From Caldimonas thermodepolymerans (GTDB lineage Bacteria; Pseudomonadota; Gammaproteobacteria; Burkholderiales; Burkholderiaceae_C): a stretch of 64,000 nt of DNA. Below the pieces are notes generated by a model. That model was not told the origin of the DNA. It worked only from the letters and a program-made list of their open reading frames with translations, and ran no database searches. Position numbers and translations under genes: made by a program. Below, piece by piece: positions 59,427 through 64,000 of this stretch (position 1 is its first letter; the number at the start of each line of letters is the position of its first letter). The stretch spans positions 3,410,001 through 3,474,000 of the forward strand of contig NZ_CP064338.1 in assembly GCF_015476235.1 (NCBI RefSeq), written 5' to 3'.

Positions 59427-60341
59427 TCAGCCGATGTAGCCCGCTGCCGACAGTCCCGGCACCTCGACGCGCAGCTGCAGCACGCACCCGGCCCAGGGCT
59501 GCGCGGCCAGCTCCTCGGGCGGGCGCTTCTCGCGCGCGGTGGTCACGTACAGCGTCCTGAGGTCCGCGCCGCCGAAGCAGGGCATGGTCGGGCAACGCAC
59601 CGGCAGCCGCACCTCGCGCAGCACCTGCCCCTGCGGCGACAGCTGCAGCAGCCGCGCCCCTTCGTACATCGCGACCCAGTAGTTGCCCTCGGCATCGACC
59701 GCGGCGCCGTCCGGGCGCCCGCCGTAGGCGTCGAGCGGCTGGTCCGGCCGCTTCGGCTCGAAGCGCGCGAACACGCGCCGCGCGCCCGCGCGACCGGCGG
59801 CCGGGTCGAAGTCCAGCGCGTAGATGGTGTGCGCGCGCGTGTCGCTCCAGTACATGGTGCGGCCGTCCGGACTCCAGGCCAGCCCGTTGGAGACCGTGAT
59901 GCCGTCGCCCTCGCGGCTCAGCCGCCCGTGTTCGTCCAGCCGGTACAGCGCGGCCAGCGCCGGTTCGCGCGGCTCGTAGAGCGTGCCGCACCACAGTCGC
60001 CCGCCCGGGTCGCACTTGCCGTCGTTGAAGCGCTCCTGCGCCGGGTCGTAGGGCGGCGGCACGATCAGCGTGCGTTCGCCGCGCCGCGGATCGAAGCGCC
60101 AGATGCCGTCGCGCATGGCCAGCACCAGCTGCCCCTGGGTCGCTGGCGCGCAGCAGCACACCTCGCTGGGCAGCGTCCACGTGTGCAGCCGGCGCCCGCG
60201 CGGGTCGAAGCGGTGCAGGCGGCGGCCGGCGATGTCGCAGAAATAGAGCACCTGCTCGACGGGGTGCCACAGCGGCGACTCCCCCAGCACGGCGGGGTGG
60301 TCGACCGCCAGCGAGACCTGGTAGGGCTCGACGGCATGCAT
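59427..60341 (-). CDS. SMP-30/gluconolactonase family protein
   Basis: A 304-residue six-bladed beta-propeller. Motifs are AVLGESPLWHPVEQVLYFCD with the metal-binding Glu, FNDGKCDPGGRLWCGTLYE with the Asn/Asp ligands, ITVSNGLAWSPDGRTMYWSD, and YGGRPDGAAVDAEGNYWVAM with the catalytic Asp. It likely hydrolyses a sugar lactone such as gluconolactone or L-arabinonolactone; the exact substrate is not readable and no sugar genes adjoin. Confidence 0.92.
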   Translation of the reverse strand: MHAVEPYQVSLAVDHPAVLGESPLWHPVEQVLYFCDIAGRRLHRFDPRGRRLHTWTLPSEVCCCAPATQGQLVLAMRDGIWRFDPRRGERTLIVPPPYDPAQERFNDGKCDPGGRLWCGTLYEPREPALAALYRLDEHGRLSREGDGITVSNGLAWSPDGRTMYWSDTRAHTIYALDFDPAAGRAGARRVFARFEPKRPDQPLDAYGGRPDGAAVDAEGNYWVAMYEGARLLQLSPQGQVLREVRLPVRCPTMPCFGGADLRTLYVTTAREKRPPEELAAQPWAGCVLQLRVEVPGLSAAGYIG

Positions 60342-60443
60342 GGGCGGACCTCCTGAAGGAATCGGGACGCAGCCCCGGATGCTAAGCCGGTACCTGCGCG
60401 TAACCCGTGCCGCAGCAGGAGGCGCACCCGCCCGGCCCGCGGC

Positions 60444-60935
60444 TCAGTCCAGGTCCACCTTGAGGTAGTGGGCGCCGGGCAGCGGGTTGTAGTAGTACGG
60501 CGGGATTTCCTCGAAGCCGAGCGAGGCGTAGAGCGAGCGCGCAGCCTCCATCTCGTCGAGGGTGTCCAGCAGCATCACCGAGTAGCCGCTGCGCTGCGCC
60601 TCGTCGATCAGGTGCTGGGCCAGCATGCGCCCCAGCCCGAAGCGGCGGAACGGCTTGCGCACGTACAGGCGCTTCATCTCGCAGGCGTTGGCGTAGTCGA
60701 CGTCGGCGATCGGCCGGTAGCCGCCGCAGCCGGCCAGCTCGTCGTCGACGAAGGCCAGCAGCAGCCGGCCGCCGGGCGGGGCATATTCGCCCGGCAGCGT
60801 CGCCAGCTCATGCTCGAAATCCTGAAAGGCGAGGTCGACGTTCAGGCTGTCGGCGTACTCGCGGAAGATCTCGCGGGTGGCGTCGTAGAGGTCGGGCGTG
60901 TCGGGACTGACGATGCGTATCTGAGGCGATTCCAT
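60444..60935 (-). CDS. GNAT family N-acetyltransferase
   Basis: A 163-residue acetyltransferase. The acetyl-CoA-binding motif A is MKRLYVRKPFRRFGLGRMLA, followed by LIDEAQRSGYSVMLLDTLDE and the terminal AARSLYASLGFEEIPPYYYN. The final Tyr-rich part and length fit small-molecule or amino-acid acetyltransferases; the acceptor is unknown. The start at 60935 begins MESPQIRIVSPDTPDLYDAT. Confidence 0.9.
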   Translation of the reverse strand: MESPQIRIVSPDTPDLYDATREIFREYADSLNVDLAFQDFEHELATLPGEYAPPGGRLLLAFVDDELAGCGGYRPIADVDYANACEMKRLYVRKPFRRFGLGRMLAQHLIDEAQRSGYSVMLLDTLDEMEAARSLYASLGFEEIPPYYYNPLPGAHYLKVDLD

Positions 60936-61318
60936 CACGCGGAACGAAGCGGCAAGGCCGCAGGCAGCAACCCCGAGTCTAACCACCCCGGCGCGCCCGG
61001 CCCAGCGGGATCTGCCCCCGGCCAGCGCAGCGCTGGACCTGGGCCGACGCCCCGCCCCCGGCTCGCACGGCGGGCCAGGCACGCCCGAAGCGGGGCGCAT
61101 AGTCATCGCTCACTTGCCTGACGGCACGGGAGCACTCCCCGGAAGAGCGCCTTCAGCCTTCGGCCGGCTCGGCAAAGCCGAGCACGACCGAAGCGGGTCC
61201 TGGCTGAGGGATTCTGGTGATCGCCCACCTGCCCGACGGTAGGTGAGCGATCCCCGAAAGAGCGCCTTCAGCCTTCGGCCGGCTCGGCAAAGCCGAGCAC
61301 GACCCGGCGGGTCCTGGC
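60936..61318. repeat. Direct repeat of the alaX 3' end in a gene-free gap
   Basis: No gene is seen between the GNAT start and the alaX stop (60936-61267). Within it, 61106-61204 is a second copy of 61221-61318, which covers the last codons of alaX and about 45 bp beyond. A 47-bp core (61143-61189 and 61258-61304) is identical; the outer 40 bp differ at about nine positions. Each copy contains a CTCGGC-AAA-GCCGAG hairpin. The unit looks like an old tandem duplication of the alaX tail. Confidence 0.8.
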
Positions 61319-61999
61319 GCTCTTCTTCTCCACCTTGGTGACGATGACGGCGCCGACCTCGGACGTGTTGCGCACGTGGGTGCCGCCGCAGGGCTGCAGG
61401 TCCACGCCCTCGATGTTCAGCACGCGCACGCGGCCGGTGCCGCGCGGGGGCTGCACGCTCATGCTGCGCACCAGGTGCGGGTTGGCGTCGAGCTCCTCGT
61501 CGGTGATCCAGCTGTGGCTGACCGGATGCGCCTCGCGCACCAGGCGGGCGATGCCGGCACTGAGCTCGTCCTTGTCCAGCGGCTCGGTCATGTGGAAGTC
61601 GAGCCGCGCGTAGCCTGCGGTGATCGAGCAGCCGTCGACCGGGTGCGGCACCAGCGCGCACAGCAGGTGCGTCGCGGTGTGGAAGCGCATGTGGCGCTCG
61701 CGGCGCGCCCAGTCGATGCGCGCGGTGACCTCCATGCCCGGTCGCAGGTCGGCCAGCAGCGCGTCCTGGTCGGGCGCCGGCAGGTGCACGATGGTGCCCG
61801 GCTCGGGTCCCTTGCGGGTGTCGGCGATGCGCAGCACGCGGCCGTCGCCCAGCAGCAGTTCGCCGGCGTCGCCGGCCTGCCCGCCGCCCAGGGGATAGAA
61901 CACGGTGCGGTCCAGCTGCACGCCGGCCGCATCGACGGCCGTGATGCGGGCCGTGCATTCGCGCAGGTAGCTGTCTTCGCGGAACAGTTCTTCGGTCAT
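61268..61999 (-). CDS. Alanyl-tRNA editing protein AlaX
   Basis: A 243-residue stand-alone homologue of the AlaRS editing domain that deacylates Ser- or Gly-mischarged tRNA-Ala. The Zn-binding motifs are intact: MRFHTATHLLCALV (HxxxH) and VDLQPCGGTHVRNTSEVG (Cys and His). The N-terminal part has LDRTVFYPLGGGQAGDAGEL. The length with an N-terminal beta barrel is that of AlaX-M. The 3' end is duplicated downstream. Confidence 0.92.
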   Translation of the reverse strand: MTEELFREDSYLRECTARITAVDAAGVQLDRTVFYPLGGGQAGDAGELLLGDGRVLRIADTRKGPEPGTIVHLPAPDQDALLADLRPGMEVTARIDWARRERHMRFHTATHLLCALVPHPVDGCSITAGYARLDFHMTEPLDKDELSAGIARLVREAHPVSHSWITDEELDANPHLVRSMSVQPPRGTGRVRVLNIEGVDLQPCGGTHVRNTSEVGAVIVTKVEKKSARTRRVVLGFAEPAEG

Positions 62000-62033
62000 G
62001 TCTCCAGACTCCTTGCCAGGTGGGCGGCTCAGC

Positions 62034-62663
62034 TTACCGGCGTTCGGCCATCAGCCGCGCGGCCAGCAGCCCGAGCACGGTGCCCATCACCCAGCGCTGC
62101 ACGCGCATCCAGCCGGGACTGCGCTGCAGGAAGCGCGCGATGCCCGCTGCCCCCAGCACGAAGCCGAGGTTGACGACCGCGCTCACCGCGATCTGCACGC
62201 CGCCCAGCAGGAAGCTCTGCAGCAGCACGTCGCCACGCTCGGGGTGCAGGAACTGCGGGAAGAACGAGAGGTAGAACACCGCCACCTTGGGGTTGAGCAG
62301 GTTGGTGAGCAGGCCCATGCGGAACAGCACCGCCGGCCGGTCGTGCGGCAGCTCGCGCGGCTCGAACGGCGAGCCGCCGCCGGGGCGCACGGCCTGCCAG
62401 GCCATCCACAACAGGTAGGCCGCACCGGCGAGCTTGATCACCTCGAAGGCGTAAGGCACGGCCAGCAGCACCGCGGTCAGCCCGAGCGCGGCCATGGTCA
62501 GGTGGAACAGGAAGCCCACCAGCACCCCGGCCAGCGACAGCAGGCCGGCCGCGCGTCCCTGGCACAGGGTGCGCGAGACGTTGTAGACCATGTTGGGTCC
62601 GGGCGTCAGCGCCAGCACGGCGGCCGCGAGTGCGAACAACCCGATTTCCTGCAGCGAGAACAT
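62034..62663 (-). CDS. LysE family amino-acid exporter
   Basis: A 209-residue membrane protein with six hydrophobic segments. The RhtB/LysE signature AAVLALTPGPNMVYNVSRTL is near the N-terminus; GLLTNLLNPKVAVFYLSFFP is the second hallmark. It should export a neutral or basic amino acid or homoserine lactone-like compound; the substrate is unknown. It is followed 34 bp later by alaX. Confidence 0.92.
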   Translation of the reverse strand: MFSLQEIGLFALAAAVLALTPGPNMVYNVSRTLCQGRAAGLLSLAGVLVGFLFHLTMAALGLTAVLLAVPYAFEVIKLAGAAYLLWMAWQAVRPGGGSPFEPRELPHDRPAVLFRMGLLTNLLNPKVAVFYLSFFPQFLHPERGDVLLQSFLLGGVQIAVSAVVNLGFVLGAAGIARFLQRSPGWMRVQRWVMGTVLGLLAARLMAERR

Positions 62664-62701
62664 GTCGTGGGTCCTCCGGTGTCGGTGCGGGGCGGATGGG
62701 C

Positions 62702-63373
62702 TCAGCCGAGGCCGGTCAGCACGACCTCGCCGCGCGGCGTGCTCAAGGTGGCGCGCAGCGCCGGCAGGCCCGAGCGCAGCTCGAAGCCCTGGGCATCGAC
62801 CGCGTGCAGCGCCCGGCCCAGCACGGGCGAATCGCCGCCGCCCAACACCAGGGACCCGAGCGCGACGCCGCTGACAGGCAGGCGGTCGGCCGGGTGGGCG
62901 TCGCCCCACTGGATCAGCGTCGGCAGCGCCCCGCCCAGCAGCAGCGCGCCGTCGTCGCGCACCGTCAGGCGCCAGCGCAGCAGGCCGTGCGGGGTGTCGC
63001 GCTCGGCCGCGACGACCGGGCCCGGGTCCAGCCCGAGCCGCTGCCAGGCCGCAGCGGCCTGGGCCACGTCGTCCACGCGCGCCACCCAGTGCAGCAGCCG
63101 CGGCTGCTGCGCGAGCGCAGCCTGCACCTCGGGCTCGTCGAGGCCGAACCAGCGGCGCCGGCCGGGCGGCGGGGCCTGCGGGTCGATCGCGATCAGCTCC
63201 AGGTAGGCGTGCGACGAAGCGGCGGCGGCCAGCGCCAGCAGCCGGTTGTGCGTGCCCATGAAGGCGTGCCGGCCACCGGCTGCCGGGGTGACGCCGAGGT
63301 TCGCCTCGCACCAGGCCACGCCCTGCTCCAGCGAGGCGCAGCCGATCACGAGGTGGTCGAGCCGCGCGCTCAC
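62702..63373 (-). CDS. VOC family (glyoxalase-like) protein
   Basis: A 223-residue protein with the Glyoxalase_3 pattern: ARLDHLVIGCASLEQGVAWC, GRHAFMGTHNRLLAL, SSHAYLELIAIDP, and HWVARVDDVAQAAAAWQRLG. Metal ligands are probably His7 and the Glu in YLELIAI. The reaction is unknown. It starts with GTG inside the stop of the PhzF gene (GTGA), so the two are coupled. Confidence 0.85.
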   Translation of the reverse strand: MSARLDHLVIGCASLEQGVAWCEANLGVTPAAGGRHAFMGTHNRLLALAAAASSHAYLELIAIDPQAPPPGRRRWFGLDEPEVQAALAQQPRLLHWVARVDDVAQAAAAWQRLGLDPGPVVAAERDTPHGLLRWRLTVRDDGALLLGGALPTLIQWGDAHPADRLPVSGVALGSLVLGGGDSPVLGRALHAVDAQGFELRSGLPALRATLSTPRGEVVLTGLG

Positions 63374-64000
63374 AGCGACAGGCTCCCGTCGATGCAGGTG
63401 CGGCAGGCACCGCCGACCCAGACGGTGTCGCCGTCGGCCTCGATGTGCACGCGCCCGGCGCGCTGCAGCCGGGTGCCCTGGGCGGCGACGTAGCGGCGCG
63501 GCGCCACGCCCGCGCCGATCAGCCACTGGGCCAGGCTGGCGTTGAGGCTGCCGGTGACCGGGTCCTCCGGGATGCCGTCGCCCGGCACGAAGGCGCGCAC
63601 CTCGTACTGCGCCTCGCTGCCGGGCGGGTACGCGCCGATCGCGCCCACGAAGGCCAGCTTCGCCAGCGCGGAGAAGTCCGGCTCGATGGCCAGCACCTCG
63701 CGCGCCGAGGCCAGGTGCAGGGCTAGCCACTTCGGGCCGTTGTCCAGCCAGCGCGCAGCCAGCACCTGGGCAGCGTCCAGACCCAGCGCCGCGAGCACCT
63801 GGCGCAGCAGCGCCGGCTCGACCTCGCGCGCGGCCATCGGCGGCGCGGCAAAGGCCAGGCGCGCGCCGTCCTGCCTGATCGTCACCCGCCCGACGCCGCA
63901 TTCCTGCACCGCCTGGCCAGGCGTCTGGGGACGGCCGCCCGCTTCCAGCCAGGCGTGGCAGCTGCCCAGCGTCGGGTGTCCGGCAAACGGCAGCTCGCTG
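63370..64000 (-). CDS. PhzF family isomerase, 5' end outside window
   Basis: The C-terminal 209 residues or so of a PhzF-type protein are present; the reading frame is open to the right edge, so the true start lies beyond 64000. ELPFAGHPTLGSCHAWLE at the edge is the conserved central PhzF motif, and AFVPGDGIPEDPVTGSLNAS is the second hallmark. PhzF-like enzymes isomerise dihydro-anthranilate-type substrates, but most members outside phenazine clusters have unknown reactions. No phenazine genes adjoin. Confidence 0.9.
   Translation of the reverse strand, partial: SELPFAGHPTLGSCHAWLEAGGRPQTPGQAVQECGVGRVTIRQDGARLAFAAPPMAAREVEPALLRQVLAALGLDAAQVLAARWLDNGPKWLALHLASAREVLAIEPDFSALAKLAFVGAIGAYPPGSEAQYEVRAFVPGDGIPEDPVTGSLNASLAQWLIGAGVAPRRYVAAQGTRLQRAGRVHIEADGDTVWVGGACRTCIDGSLSL

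Overview
The window is a G+C-rich stretch (roughly 70%) of a betaproteobacterial chromosome. Gene content and order (gph-rpe-apaG, SpecificRecomb protein, mltA; the atpIBEFHAGDC operon near hemE and priA; fused indolepyruvate ferredoxin oxidoreductase beside a Liv-type ABC transporter) fit the order Burkholderiales, most like the Rubrivivax/Leptothrix/Schlegelella-Caldimonas group. That placement is inference from gene content. No rRNA, tRNA or complete insertion sequence is visible.

Layout. 1-5.5 kb: end of a chalcone isomerase-like gene, rpe-gph, apaG, a SpecificRecomb membrane protein and mltA. 5.5-11.2 kb: envelope proteins of unknown role, an Lrp/AsnC regulator, a TTC38-like TPR protein and a divergent AraC regulator. 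11.3-20.6 kb: a 1194-residue 2-oxoacid:ferredoxin oxidoreductase convergent with an iclR-livG-livF-livK-livH-livM operon, probably one amino-acid or aromatic-acid uptake and degradation unit. 20.9-26.8 kb: secreted or periplasmic proteins, a Nudix hydrolase, phospholipase A, and cytochrome b561 with two YceI proteins.

27.0-28.2 kb is the most unusual region: the wreck of a type I-C CRISPR-Cas locus. A truncated WYL-type regulator is followed by a cas3 gene reduced to its HD nuclease domain and joined directly to a CRISPR repeat. The stop codon of the shortened cas3 lies inside that repeat, and the 28.05-28.20 kb array has three repeats, only one of them complete and canonical. One internal deletion from cas3 into the array explains the loss of the helicase, Cascade genes, cas4-cas1-cas2 and leader.

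28.4-40.8 kb: a DUF1800/DUF1501 pair whose first gene appears frameshifted in its signal peptide, a YhhN protein, Rep-type helicase, AEC transporter, katG with a possible upstream peptide and OxyR-like site, leuA with a possible leader, and an ISL3-type zinc-ribbon/HTH protein with no transposase catalytic domain. 40.8-51.8 kb: a zinc-ribbon membrane protein, priA, a 445-bp AT-richer gap with DnaA-box-like motifs, hemE, a CreBC-like two-component system followed by a small membrane protein and a GT51 transglycosylase, and a lemA-TPM-TPM operon. 51.8-59.3 kb: the complete F1Fo ATP synthase operon on the minus strand. 59.4-64 kb: SMP-30, GNAT, AlaX (with a duplicated 3' end), LysE, a glyoxalase-like VOC protein and the start of a PhzF gene cut by the window edge.
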